DNA of 64,000 nt from Macrolepiota albuminosa (GCA_027475525.1 JAMWFC010000116.1:1673826-1737825); one strand, 5' to 3'; counted from the first letter of the stretch, positions 32,801-42,908 are shown. Notes: generated by a model not told the origin, from the sequence alone. Program-made: numbers and translations.

Positions 32801-34221
32801 TTCTGTTCCGGGGGAATAGTGTCCCCTCGTAGGTGTTCTTCCGGGAGAGAGGGCGAGGTGTGCAGCTGAAACGTGGGAGTTCCGTCCCTCATGAGACGGG
32901 CGAAGGGGGCGGCCCCAATGATCCTGATGTCGAGTGCGCTCGGGTTGGTCGGGGTCGCGGAGGCATTGGCCGGAGCGGGTGTGACGCGTGTCTGAGACCG
33001 GCAGGGGTAGTTCGGCCCTTTGTACTTGTTCCGAGGAATGTTTGGGGGTCGATCAGGGGCCTTGAGGTCTCGGACGGGCGTGGGTGGGGCATGCGCGGGG
33101 GGCGCGGCAGTCGTCCCGGGGGTGTCGGGCGTCGGGTCGCCTCCTAGGGCTCGGAGGTGCACGGCGGTCGAGGGGTGGTCTTCGGGTCCCGGGAAAGTCA
33201 TGGTGAGCGTCCTCCAATCGATGTCGGGGTTCGTGTCGCGCAGCCAGGGTAGTCCCAGCACCATCGGGGTCGATTCGTGAAGTCGCGTGACCAGGAAGTC
33301 GGAAGTGAACTCGTAGTTGTTGTCCAGGGTCACGCGTCCCGAGTGAGACCTTTGGATGGGGCCGGAGGAGGAGGGGGTGCCGTCGAGGCGTTGCAGGCGG
33401 AGGGGCTGGTCGAGGGAGTCGTGGGGGAGGTCGAGAGCGTCGCTGATGAATACTCCGGTGGCTCCGCTGTCGATAAGGGCCGATATCGGTCCCGGGGTGC
33501 CGTCCAGCCTGGCATTGATGACGAAGGATCGGGACGAGCGGGACTGGAGTCCGGGGGGTGGTGGGGGCTCGTCCGGGGGGTCCTTCGGGGTTGGTTTTGA
33601 GGAGTGGGGGATGTCGAAGGGGAGTTGCTGGTCGTCGGGGGTCGGGTCCTGGGTCAGGCGAAGGGTGAGGTGTCGCCAATCGATGCGGGGGTTGGTGTCT
33701 CGGAGCCACGGGAGCCCTAGGACCAGGGGTGCGGAAGGGTGAAGTTTGGTCACCAGCATCCGGAGGGTGTGAGTCTGTCCGTTGGCGAAGGTAACGGGCA
33801 TACGCACGAAGTGGGTGATGTCCCCCGCCGAAGAGGCGTCTCCATCAAAGAGGCAGAGTCGTACCGGGACCGGGAGTCGCTGGGCGGGTTCCGGGGCGAG
33901 GGTAGACCATGCTTCGTCGATGAAGTTGTCGGTGGCGCCACTGTCGACGAGGGTGTTGAGGGGAGTTCCGGAGGGGGTGAGGCGGGTTTTGAGGAGGAGG
34001 GAGTGCGAAGAGTGGGAGGGTAGGTAAGCCGTGAGGGTGTCCTGTATGAGTGTCGTAGAGCGAAGGTGCGAGGCCGGGGCGGAGAAGACGTCGGGGTCGA
34101 TTCCGCGATTTAGGGCGTCTTCCGGGTCTAAATCGCCGGGTCGTTTTCCGAATACTCGTAGGTGGCGTCCTCCCCTTCGAAGGTCCAGGTGGCACGTCCC
34201 ATGACCTGTCGTTTGGGGCAC
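29821..34221 (-). CDS. Element C Pol: tandem proteases, RT, RNase H, integrase, chromodomain
   Basis: One frame from 34,221 to 29,821 with a single TGA at 31,503-31,501. Two retropepsin units occur in series: [28 protein letters not shown] and [30 protein letters not shown] follows ([31 protein letters not shown], catalytic [10 protein letters not shown]), then RNase H ([32 protein letters not shown]). The TGA stands in TTKQLS*RQARWSE, where gypsy elements have Arg. Integrase has the zinc region [23 protein letters not shown], the triad ([32 protein letters not shown]) and a chromodomain ([28 protein letters not shown]). Pol overlaps gag by 94 bp in the -1 frame, so it probably needs frameshifting. 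I found no convincing slippery heptamer. Confidence 0.95.
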
Positions 34222-36857
34222 TCGGAGATGAAATGTTCTTTCTCACCACAGAGTATGCAGACACCCTCCCTTCTCCGTCGTTCCTGCACATCCGTCGGGA
34301 CCTCGATCCAGGGTCGTCCCTTCTTTTGAAGCCGGTTGGCTCGGAGGGCCTCCTCGTCCCGTTCGTCGTCGAAGTCGAAGTCTTCGGGGTCTCCCAGGGG
34401 TTCCTCGGGGCTTGGCGCGTCGCCCGGGTCTTGGGTGGCCACGGCGGCGTTGAGCTGGGCCTGGGGGCGGGTGCCGCTGCCGGGGTTAGCATTGGGCGGG
34501 CCGCGACTCACCGGGGGTCGGCCGCCAGGGAACGCGGGGGGACCGGGGTTTCGACCTTGAGGGTTGGGAGCTTCGCCGGAGGGCCAAGGGGGTCCTCCTC
34601 TGGGGTTCCAGGGGGGTCGGGAGTTCGAATACTCGCTGCGGTCTTCCCAGTAGCGCTGGTCGATCTGCATGACGAGGGCCTTGTATCCGTCGTAGGAGGG
34701 TTGTTTCGGGGCGAGTCGGAGGACGTCCTTGATACGTTGTGGGAGGGCGCGGCGGAGGGCGTACCGGAGGGCGCTGTAATTCCAACCTGTCTCGTAAGCT
34801 TCCTTTTCAAAACGTACGATGAAGGTAGTGAAACGTTCTTCAGAGCGCATCCGGAGGTTGAAGAGGTTGTCCTCGGCCTCGGCCACGGTGTCGTATATCC
34901 CGAATTTCCCGGAGAACTCGTCGACGAAGGCTTGCCAGCGAGCGAGTGCCGGGTTGTTGGGGTCGAACTGGATGAGGGCCGTGTAGTGATCGAAGGCGAT
35001 CCCCTGGAGGTACGACGCGGCAAAGGCCACCCGGGAGCTGTCAACCTGAAACGTGAGCGGCTTTGCCTGAAACGTATTAAGACACTGAGTGAGGAAGGTA
35101 CGCCATTTCCGGGGGTCCCGGCCCGTGAACGCATCAGGTTTCTGAATGTCTAGGCGTCCTTCGCGGGCGAGGGCGTCGCGAGCGTCGTCCGGTCCGGCAG
35201 CGTTACGGGGAGGGGGGCCAGCGTTGTAATAGTAGTAGTAATGATTACCCCCCCCTCCTTGAGGAGGAAAAGCACCAAGGGCGGGGCCCCACCCGCCGGG
35301 AGGTCCTCCTCCGGGCGGCTCACCTGGGGGACCACGCCCGGGAGGCCCGTTGTCCCAAGGGGGTTCGTTCCTGCCAGGAGGGGGGCCGGGTCTCCACGCC
35401 GGGAGTGGCGGAGGTGGAGGGCCTGGGGGCCGTCCTCGAGGTTCAGCTGGGGGTGGCGGAGGCGGTCGGGGAGGGTTCGGCGGTGTCGGGTCGGGCGGAG
35501 GGGGGTTAGGTGCTGGGTCGGGTGCCGGGTTGCGCGGGGGACGTTCATTCCGGGAGGGTCGGGCTTGCATCGGGGGTCGCGGGGGGTTCCGTAGGTCGAA
35601 GTGGGGTGGCGGATCGCGGCGGAAGTTGCGTTCCGGAGGGGCCGGGGCGGACGTGGCGGGCGGTGCTGGTGCCAGGGCGGGCGCGGGCGCGGGACGTTGT
35701 TCGTTGTTATCGCGCGTGAGCTCGTCAATGTAGCATAGCGTGTCGTCCGTACTAGGGGTGTCCACCCGGGCTGTACCGGGGTTCGTCGGGGCCGGGGGTC
35801 GGGCGTTGTCTGTTCGCGGGAGGGGTTCCAGGGGTCTTTGAGGCTGTCCCCAGGTCTCGAAGGTACTAGGAACGGAGTTAGCCCTGCGGCGAGTTGACAA
35901 GCCTACCGTGCGAGCAGCGGGTTGATCGAAGAGGCCTCCCGTCGGGTTGAGGGACCGTAGTATGGCTGAGGCGTTCTGCCGTTCTTCCCGTTGCCGTTGC
36001 TCCGGAGTGGGGACCGTGGGGGCTGCCGGGACTGCTGGGGCCGGTTCCGGGGGTTCCCGTCGAATGTGAATCGAGCGACCTGGGTCCGCGGGGTCGTTGA
36101 GGGGCCGAGGGGAGGGGGACGCGTGGACTTCGTCGAGCAGCTGCTGTAATTCCTCCCGGAGGATCGTATTGCGCCTATACCTTACCATGGTTTGCTCCGG
36201 GAGGTCTCCTCGCGTGAGGCGATCCCCGAATTCGACCAGGCAGTGAGCCCATTCCTCCGGAGTGCCTTCGAAGTCGTCGTGCCCGAACTCCACAAGCAGC
36301 GTCCTTGTCCGTTGCGCGAAGTCCTCCGGTGAGATCCTGAGAGAGCGGAGTATCTCGTCCCGTTGCCGTTCATACTCCTCGAGGCGTCGTCGTCCCGTTG
36401 GCGAGGGAGGGGTCCGAGCGGGTGGAGCGGCGGCCGGGTAATGACGAGGGGGGTAGTCGGGGTAGGGGGGTCCTCGGGCTTCTCGGGGTTGGGGGACGGG
36501 GCGCTGGTAACCGTAGTAGGGGGTGGGTGCAAAGGGGCCCTCGCTGGGGGGAATCGGGCGAGGCCCACTGGGTGCAGGAGGGGTCTCCGGCAGGCCCCCG
36601 GGAATGCTCCGGTACGAGGGGACCTCCACGGGTCGTGCCATGGCTAGGTTGGGCGGAGGGGCCCAACTGGCTGAGGGCCCCAGATCATAGAAGGATGGGT
36701 CGGGGGCCCAGTGGCGGTGGAGGTACTGAGGTTCGTATGGGAGGGGTGGGTAGACAGGGCGGGGGGTCTGCGCGGAGTAGTGGTCGGGTACCGGGCGTCC
36801 GTAAGGGTCGGTCTGGTACCCCGTGGGGTAGTAGGTGTGAGTATACGTAGCCATCAA
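34128..36857 (-). CDS. Element C Gag
   Basis: 909 codons. The N-terminal 170 residues are Pro/Tyr-rich. A helical stretch with EEYERQRDEILRSLRISPED comes next, then a long Pro-rich low-complexity region. The capsid domain starts about residue 595 (KPDAFTGRDPRKWRTFLTQC, YLQGIAFDHYTALIQFDP, FVDEFSGKFGIYDTVAEAE, ALRRALPQRIKDVLRLAP). The end carries one zinc knuckle [14 protein letters not shown] (CX2CX4HX4C). No internal stop, so this gag looks functional. It assembles the particle and packages element RNA. The start at 36,857 lies 30 bp after the 5' LTR. Confidence 0.93.
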   Translation of the reverse strand: MMATYTHTYYPTGYQTDPYGRPVPDHYSAQTPRPVYPPLPYEPQYLHRHWAPDPSFYDLGPSASWAPPPNLAMARPVEVPSYRSIPGGLPETPPAPSGPRPIPPSEGPFAPTPYYGYQRPVPQPREARGPPYPDYPPRHYPAAAPPARTPPSPTGRRRLEEYERQRDEILRSLRISPEDFAQRTRTLLVEFGHDDFEGTPEEWAHCLVEFGDRLTRGDLPEQTMVRYRRNTILREELQQLLDEVHASPSPRPLNDPADPGRSIHIRREPPEPAPAVPAAPTVPTPEQRQREERQNASAILRSLNPTGGLFDQPAARTVGLSTRRRANSVPSTFETWGQPQRPLEPLPRTDNARPPAPTNPGTARVDTPSTDDTLCYIDELTRDNNEQRPAPAPALAPAPPATSAPAPPERNFRRDPPPHFDLRNPPRPPMQARPSRNERPPRNPAPDPAPNPPPPDPTPPNPPRPPPPPPAEPRGRPPGPPPPPLPAWRPGPPPGRNEPPWDNGPPGRGPPGEPPGGGPPGGWGPALGAFPPQGGGGNHYYYYYNAGPPPRNAAGPDDARDALAREGRLDIQKPDAFTGRDPRKWRTFLTQCLNTFQAKPLTFQVDSSRVAFAASYLQGIAFDHYTALIQFDPNNPALARWQAFVDEFSGKFGIYDTVAEAEDNLFNLRMRSEERFTTFIVRFEKEAYETGWNYSALRYALRRALPQRIKDVLRLAPKQPSYDGYKALVMQIDQRYWEDRSEYSNSRPPWNPRGGPPWPSGEAPNPQGRNPGPPAFPGGRPPVSRGPPNANPGSGTRPQAQLNAAVATQDPGDAPSPEEPLGDPEDFDFDDERDEEALRANRLQKKGRPWIEVPTDVQERRRREGVCILCGEKEHFISECPKRQVMGRATWTFEGEDATYEYSENDPAI

Positions 36858-36874
36858 GAACGGTGTAAGGAAAG

Positions 36875-36887
36875 AGTCTTGATATTA
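36875..36887 (-). other. Element C primer-binding site of self-priming type
   Basis: Immediately after the 5' LTR the sense strand reads TAATATCAAGACT. It is the exact complement of AGTCTTGATATTA found inside each LTR (27,241-27,253 and 38,325-38,337 as antisense). In Tf1/sushi elements the 5' end of the RNA anneals to such a site and primes reverse transcription. No tRNA-type TGG site is present. Confidence 0.75.
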
Positions 36888-37096
36888 TGTCAGGTTCCGC
36901 TGAATCGGGGGCTTTCCGGGAAAGCGACGCCCTTACGATGCGGACTTGATCTACGGATACTCGGGTGTCTGGAACTCCGGGGCTAGGACTCCGGGGTTCA
37001 AGACGAGGACAGGAGTAATCCCGGGAGAGGGGACTAGAGTCCGGGGGTTTTGGATGAGAGTAGCTGAGGGTTAGAGGGGGTCGAGTCGTGAACCGG

Positions 37097-38159
37097 TGAT
37101 GAGCCTGCATCGTGGCTGGCTACCGATAGCACCCATACCCGCACCTCATATAGGCCCACTAGTACCACCAGAAGCGCCACGCTCTAGCGCTTCCAGCACT
37201 ATTTTTCTCATATTTTTACACTAATAACTCGCAGCTACAGACTCCAATTACTCTCAGACCACTTTTCTTCCAGCACTATTTTTCTCATATTTTTACACTA
37301 ATAACTCGCAGCTACAGACTCCAATTACTCTCAGACCACTTTTATGGCACCACTTATTCTTCGCACCACTATTGACACCTCGCCGCACCTTGCCACTTGC
37401 ACTCCAAGGCTATACATTTACACAGACACTGGGCATCAGTCAATCCGGCATAATGCTCTTAGCCAGTGGCAGCGCTTACAAAGGGAAATGATGAAGTATT
37501 TCCGTGACAGCATCATTATGGACCTTTTTACTATACAATTCAATTCACCGCATTTACTTACATTTTTATCAGTTCACCACCCTCTAGCGGCGCTTAACCT
37601 CTTAGCGTCGGCTAACTTTCTTTACTATAAATACCTACTTTTTGTTAGTAGTACAGGGAATCAATTTGGCAGTAGGGATCGTATCCCAACATTTTGATCT
37701 CCATACGCAACAGACTACCTCTTGTTGACCGTGTCAAGCAAGGGGACTCTGCTCTAGTTTTTTATATCTCTCTCTCTCTCTAGCGCCTTGCAACTACGGC
37801 TTGGCTTTCGTGCTTAGATCCGCTAAGCAATCTCATTCTTTTATTATCACGTTCTAGGTGCTAACACTTAGCGCTTCTTAGCGACCCTTTCCCGCACCTC
37901 TTAGCGCTTTCCTTAGCGACTTTCCCACGCTCTTAGCGCTCCCCCTTAGCGACTTTTAGCGCCCTGTAGCCACGTTTTGGAGCCATACACAAGTGCCTCC
38001 AATTACCCACTTTCCTTGCCACCAACCTCTTGCCTACCGTGTGTTCTCTGGGACCTGTCCGGGACTCTCTCACACACTTAGCACGCCTAAAGCTATATCA
38101 GCTAAGTAGCTGCACTAGTGATAGTCCACGCAGCGCCCAGCTTGATTTGGGCGTCATCA
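37097..38159 (+). repeat. Family B LTR-only copy inside element C LTR
   Basis: Termini TGATGAGCC and GGGCGTCATCA, flanked by the exact duplication CCGG (37,093-37,096; 38,160-38,163). The intact C LTR has a single CCGG at this spot. TATAAATA near 37,626 is a probable promoter element. It carries a 77-bp duplication at 37,190-37,343. As host element C is very young, family B must have been active very recently. Confidence 0.93.
37190..37343. repeat. 77-bp tandem direct duplication no. 6
   Basis: Copies 37,190-37,266 and 37,267-37,343 are identical, period 77, inside the family B LTR. Confidence 0.97.
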
Positions 38160-38599
38160 CCGGAGGTTCTAAGACGAGACCAAGTTAGTAATTTAAGAGT
38201 CGCGAAGTGCGTACCAAACTTATAGCACGCGAATACCAAGGCGTGCCAGTCGAAGCGTACCAAACGAGGCGTACCAGTCAAACAGAGGGCACGCAATATC
38301 CAAGTAACAGTTATGCAAAGTATGTAATATCAAGACTAGCGAATACAGTGGGGGGCTAGGCTATAAGTACTACGGGAACGTGTCTCGGGGTTCCGGGGTG
38401 TCTAGGATGAGTTCCGGGGGCCATTGAGTAGCGGGCAGGGACTGTATACCGGGATCGCGCGTGTGGGCCGCGCGATCAATTGGCGCGGGTGGAGCCGTGA
38501 TGCGTGATGGGATCGTTGATCGGGGCTGGTGGCGGCTGATGGCGGTCCTTGATGCGCGTGATGGCGGTGCCGGCGGTCGTGATGGCGGGGCGTGTCTTG

Positions 38600-38753
38600 T
38601 GGGGTCGGAGGGAGGGTCCCGGAGGGTGTTCCGGGGGTGTCCCGGGGTGGGCCCGGAGGGAAGGGGTCGTGACAGCTGGGGTCGGAGGGAGGGTCCCGGA
38701 GGGTGTTCCGGGGGTGTCCCGGGGTGGGCCCGGAGGGAAGGGGTCGTGACAGC
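38600..38753. repeat. 77-bp tandem direct duplication no. 7
   Basis: Copies 38,600-38,676 and 38,677-38,753 are identical, period 77. The copy spans the LTR edge GTGACA plus two flanking bases. The left LTR of element C has only one copy of this sequence. Confidence 0.97.
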
Positions 38754-38775
38754 AGGGTCCTCATTGGACAGGTCA

Positions 38776-39239
38776 TAGACCCATATTTTTTTTAGATAAC
38801 TCTGAGTATGCACTCAACATTTTCAGGCTGACACACACTCCAATGTAGCATGTATATACAGCGGACTCATGGGAGGAGTCACTTTTTTGTTTTATTTCAA
38901 ATTTCACTTTATTTTTCGCTGCTTGCATCATATGCGCACTAGCACACTAAGATATTGTGAGATTCAGTGTTACTGAAAGACACTAATACCTCGAGCATGA
39001 TATTAACGCCCTACAGTGATGCAATGTGCATCTCCTACCAATGGTTGCACTACCATACATACTCCATTTTCAATTCAACTCTTCTCCTAAAACCGAGTAT
39101 TTGGTCTCATTGGAGGGCATGTAATGGAGTGTCACACTTGTTACTAGTGTCAATGATGCTATATGCATTCAGTAGAGTATTATGTAAGACAACATCTTGT
39201 ATTCACTCTAGTTCTAGTCAATCCAATACTATGGTCTGA
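38776..39239. other. Non-coding stretch right of element C
   Basis: AT-rich, no recognised gene, repeat or LTR terminus. It presumably belongs to the locus into which C inserted, downstream of region D. Confidence 0.35.
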
Positions 39240-41110
39240 TTCAGCACTGTGTGATACACACAAGATAGTTCTAGCTTGTAACCAATGGTTACAGCAGTCT
39301 TCCCATGGTCTGCAGCAGTTGAGCTGTCTGCTCCAGAGAGAGGTGCTCGCTCCTGATTGTCATGCTTGGGTGGATGCCCAGCTGTGGGCCCCCCACCTGA
39401 TCCTGGGGATTGGAGGCCATATGGGGCTCTAGAGAGCAGTCTGCTCTTTGCGTGAATGAGCTGTTGCTCATTGCGTGTGCTGTTGGTAGTCCTCTGACTG
39501 ACATGAGGCTCACATTGGCACCAGTCCACTTGTCTACCACTGTCCTCAGCCCCCCTATCCTCAGATTGGGTGTCTGTAACGGAGTTACGGATTTTGAAAG
39601 AGCTTAAGTCACACAAAACAGAATCAGACCAGACTGGTCTATTGACTATGTAGTGTATGACAAGATTAAGCTGCTTATTAAGCAGCAGGTATGTACGTAT
39701 TTATAATTATATAACTATTATTATTTTATAATAAATATAATATAATATTCTAAGAATCTAGTAAGTAAACGCTATGTGGCCAACACCACATAGCAGAATA
39801 TGCTACAGTGTCAGTGGATGGGGCACCCTCCCCTCCAGGGGGGCTGAGGTTTGAACCATATGCTGGGAGACCAGGAGAGGCTTCACTATCAGCCTAGGTG
39901 GTGTTATGATGCCTTCTGCTCCAACCTACCTCCTTTATAGTTTCAGGTGTTTCAGGAAGCGCTGCTTGGCTAGTGATCCACCCTGTCTTATGGGCCCATC
40001 CCCAAACCCAGTCCAGGTTTGTGTAGCTTACATTGTCTTGTTCTGGCCAGAGCAACAGCAGACATGTGTTTATATTTTACCCTACTTGTGTGGGGGAGGG
40101 TTTGGGTACAGAATGTACTTATGTGCAGTAGGAGACATAATTCCAGCCATGAGATGCAGGCTACTCAGGGTTTGAGCCCCTGCCACAGCCTCCTCTGCCT
40201 CTGCCACCTCTGCTAATTGTGCCTCTCCCACGACCACCCTGGGAGCTTGCTGCCATAAGGTGGCTGCCAGACTTTGATGTGGAGGTAGGGTTTGGGGGAA
40301 CAGGCATGCATGCACTGGGTGGGTGTCAGCTTTGCACCATGCACATTCTATGAGGCGCTTTCCAATTTCCAGTAGGTGGATGTTGAGCCAGTACTTCGGG
40401 GCCCAGATGGCATCCAATACAGCCTTGTGGAGGTCTACATTGGCTGACAGAGGCTTGTCTGTGAGTTGCCAGATGGGGGCTGGCTCGCCCCTGGCATCAT
40501 TTGATTCTATGTAGGAGAGGTCAAATGATTCTGTCACCCACAGTGCTCTCTCGTCCATGGTGCCTGGAATGTGTGGCAGCTCTGAACCTAGTGTTAAACT
40601 AGAGGACAGATTTGATGGCTCCCAGAGCCTGGTTTTTTACCTCCTCGCCAGGTTTCACTGCATTGCCTGAAATGTTTGTTATAACCCAGGATCTGAGGGA
40701 TTTTTCGAAGGGAACCACACTGAAAGTGATTGCCTTGTCCGCTGTGAATGTTTGCTGCCAGAGGAGGAAATCTTTCAGATCCTCAGAGAAGCCAGAGAGG
40801 AGTAAGGTCCATGGTGTCTGGAAGTCACTTTTGCCCCTCAGTTTTGCCCTCCACCTTGTTTTGGCCAGTTGGAGCGTTTCGGAGGACTCCTGGATACCCA
40901 AAGAGATGATGAAGTTCAGGATGTATATGTTAATGGAGGGGGACTCGGCATAGAGTTTAGATCTGGCGCCAAAAGGCAGGATCGCTAGAAAGTCTTCTGG
41001 GCTAGCATCAACCTGTCACAACAGAGTAGGTTGGCAACCAGTCTCTCATAAGGGATAACGAGTTTTGGGTAGACCGCCTGGGTGAAAGTTGGAGCGTTCG
41101 ATGCAGGGGT
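39240..41110 (-). pseudogene. Zinc-knuckle gene of an Agaricomycete repeat-associated family, split by a solo LTR
   Basis: Minus-strand exons: a first piece near 41,110-41,030 (TQAVYPKLVIPYERLV), then 41,002-40,603 (VDASPEDFLAILPFG, TRWRAKLRGKSDFQTPWTLL, FLLWQQTFTADKAITFS), then 40,558 onward (WVTESFDLSYIES, PAPIWQLTDKPLSANVDLHK) with a knuckle C-A-W-C-K-A-D-T-H-P-V-H-A-C (CX2CX4HX4C). A plausible 47-bp GT-AG intron joins the last two. The tail (TQSEDRGAEDSGRQVDWCQC) continues across the solo LTR at 39,575-39,807. I believe proteins like this form large families in Agaricomycete genomes, usually in repeats; the role is unknown, possibly gag-like. Exact ends are uncertain. Confidence 0.55.
39575..39807. 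repeat. Diverged solo LTR of family A
   Basis: 233 bp, TGTAACGGAGTTAC..GCTACA, flanked by the exact 5-bp duplication GTGTC (39,570-39,574; 39,808-39,812). It aligns along its length with the element A LTRs at perhaps 75-80% by eye. The four inverted stems of the family are kept while loop bases differ. Confidence 0.92.
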
Positions 41111-41244
41111 CGCGAATGGGGGGGTTTACAGTGTTTTTACATTGCTTTGCCAAAGAATATCATTCCCTGCATCCAGTGCTTCGCTCAAATCAAAAACGGG
41201 AAATTTCACAAATCCCGATACCCGACTTTCGTTTCCGATCGCTC

Positions 41245-42908
41245 ATGGCAAGGGAGAAACGCGCTGGGCTGCTTGCGAAGAAGGCGCGAGTCGAGGGAAA
41301 GGGCAAGGAGAGCGTTGTGGATAAAGGAAAGAGGCGGGACGACAAGAACCACAATGACGACAACGGTGACGACGACGGCAACGACAACGACGACAAAGAA
41401 CTCCACGACGCTCCCCCGACCCGGCGCGACCTCCCAAAATCGTTCAAGGTCGTCGCAGGGTCCTACGAAAAGCTGCTCTACGGTCTACACGGCACCGTCT
41501 CTTCCGCCCCCTCATCCTCATCCTCATCCTCATCGTCGACGACGTTGACGCCCGAGCAGCGCCCGTACACAATCGCACTGTCGCCTATATTCATCTTCCC
41601 CGCACACGTCTCGTGCATCAAAGCCGTCGCTGCGTCGCCCGCGGGCGGCAAGTGGCTCGCTACAGGCAGCGCAGATGAGATCATCAAAGTCTGGGACCTG
41701 CGTCGGCGCAAGGAGGTCGGCGGGCTCATGCATCACGAGGGTGCGTCCGCTCTATCATCTAACACTCTAACTCCCTACTCTACTCTACCACTCTAACACT
41801 CCTCCTCTACCACTCTACACAACCACAGGCTCAATAACGCACCTCGTGTTCCCCTCGCGCTCGCACCTGCTCTCCGCCTCCGAAGACGGCACCCTCTGTC
41901 TCTTCCGCGCGCGCGACTGGAGCGTCCTGCGCGCGCTCAAAGGCCACAAAGGCCGCGTCAACTGCGTCGCCGTGCACCCCACCGGCAAGCTCGCGCTCAG
42001 CGTCGGCAAGGACAGGGCCCTCCGCATGTGGGATCTCATGCGCGGCCGCGGCAGCGCCAGCACCAAGCTCGGAAAAGGCGCGTCTGGCTTTCCCTTTTTC
42101 CTCCCCCCTCTCTCTGGCCTCCCTCGCTGATATGTGATGCGTTTTTTTTTCGTAGAGGGAGAGATCGTACGCTGGTCGACGGACGGCGCGTTGTTCGCTG
42201 TGCAAACAGGCTCTACGATAACAATATACACGACCGTACGTCATCCTCTTCCTCCTCCTCCTATCAACCCCACCCACCCCACACAGAGCATGGAAATCCT
42301 ACACACAATAAACCACCCATCAAGACTACACGACATCCATTTCTGCAGACGCGTAATCGGCAAGGGCGAGCTCCTCCTCGCACCAGCAGAAGACAAGCTC
42401 GTGCGCATATACGCCATATCCACCGACCCCCAAACCCCACCCAAACCAATCGCAGCGCTCACCGGCCATCTCAACCGGTACGTCCATCGCCCCACTCACC
42501 TAGTAGCCCTCGAACTCCGCACTCACCCGCGCCGTGGCGCACCGCAGCGTCAAGGCCGTACAGACACTCGACATCGCGCTCCCCGCCCCCGTGGCAGGAC
42601 GCGAAGCGACGACGATAGCGTGCACGGTGTCCTCTGATGGCCTCGTGCACGTGTACGACCTCGCGATGGTCCCTGCCCCTGCCCCCGCCCCCGGCGCCGA
42701 CGAGGAAGTGGTGGAGATCGCCCCCGTGGCGGTGTACGACACAAAGGGCACGCGTCTGACGTGTTTGACGCTTGCGGATGGGGATGCGGTAGGTGCCGAG
42801 GCGCAGGCTGGTGAGAAAAGGAAGGAGCGGGCGGACGAGGACGAGGACGAGGTGCAGGCGGCAGAGGATGAGTGGCCTAGTGAGCAGGAGGAGGAAGAGA
42901 GCGAGTAA
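41245..42908 (+). CDS. MAK11: WD40-repeat ribosome-biogenesis protein, MAK11/PAK1IP1-like
   Basis: Five exons: 41,245-41,740, 41,829-42,077, 42,156-42,235, 42,287-42,477, 42,548-42,908, summing to 1,377 bp (458 residues). After a basic/acidic N-terminus and a poly-Ser loop come WD repeats: ISCIKAVAASP-like with GSADEIIKVWDL, FPSRSHLLSASEDGTLCLF, LKGHKGRVNCVAVHPTGKLALSVGKDRALRMWDL, a divergent strand (IVRWSTDGALFAVQTG), EDKLVRIYAI, GHLNRVKAV and VSSDGLVHVYDL. The ending VYDTKGTRLTCLTLAD and acidic tail fit MAK11/PAK1IP1, a nucleolar factor for 60S maturation. I chose the start MAREKRAG because upstream codons read into the transposon boundary. Intron 2 only keeps the frame as a GC-AG intron (AAAG|GCGCGT). 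Convergent with the next gene, 65 bp apart. Confidence 0.85.

Larger units (their letters stand above)
26871..38751 (-). mobile_element. Element C: very young Ty3/gypsy element (Tf1/sushi-like)
   Basis: Minus-strand element with LTRs at 26,871-27,590 and 36,888-38,751 and an exact 5-bp duplication GCAGG (26,866-26,870; 38,752-38,756). The right LTR measures 1,864 bp. Subtracting an inserted family B LTR (1,063), its 4-bp duplication and a 77-bp tandem duplication leaves 720, the length of the left LTR, and the sequences look identical. Sense order is gag, protease twice, RT, RNase H, integrase, chromodomain. An intron-containing gene on the opposite strand fills the space between pol and the 3' LTR. 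A single TGA interrupts pol. Confidence 0.97.
36888..38751 (-). repeat. Element C 5' LTR, interrupted by a family B LTR
   Basis: Outer parts 36,888-37,096 and 38,160-38,751 match the left LTR base for base as far as I compared. It contains the inserted family B LTR and one 77-bp tandem duplication. TATA-like CTTATAG (antisense at 38,361-38,367) lies about 25-30 bp before the inferred RNA start at 38,337. Promoter of gag-pol. Confidence 0.93.

Noticed and set aside
30222..33600. Long plus-strand open frames opposite element C pol
   Set aside because: They mirror a GC-rich coding strand, have Arg/Gly/Val-rich composition without motifs and no plausible exons, unlike the antisense gene at 27.7-29.6 kb.
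34128..34221. Slippery heptamer for gag-pol frameshift in element C
   Set aside because: The overlap has the correct -1 relation, but the candidate runs (CCCCAAA, GGAAAAC) do not have the required codon register.
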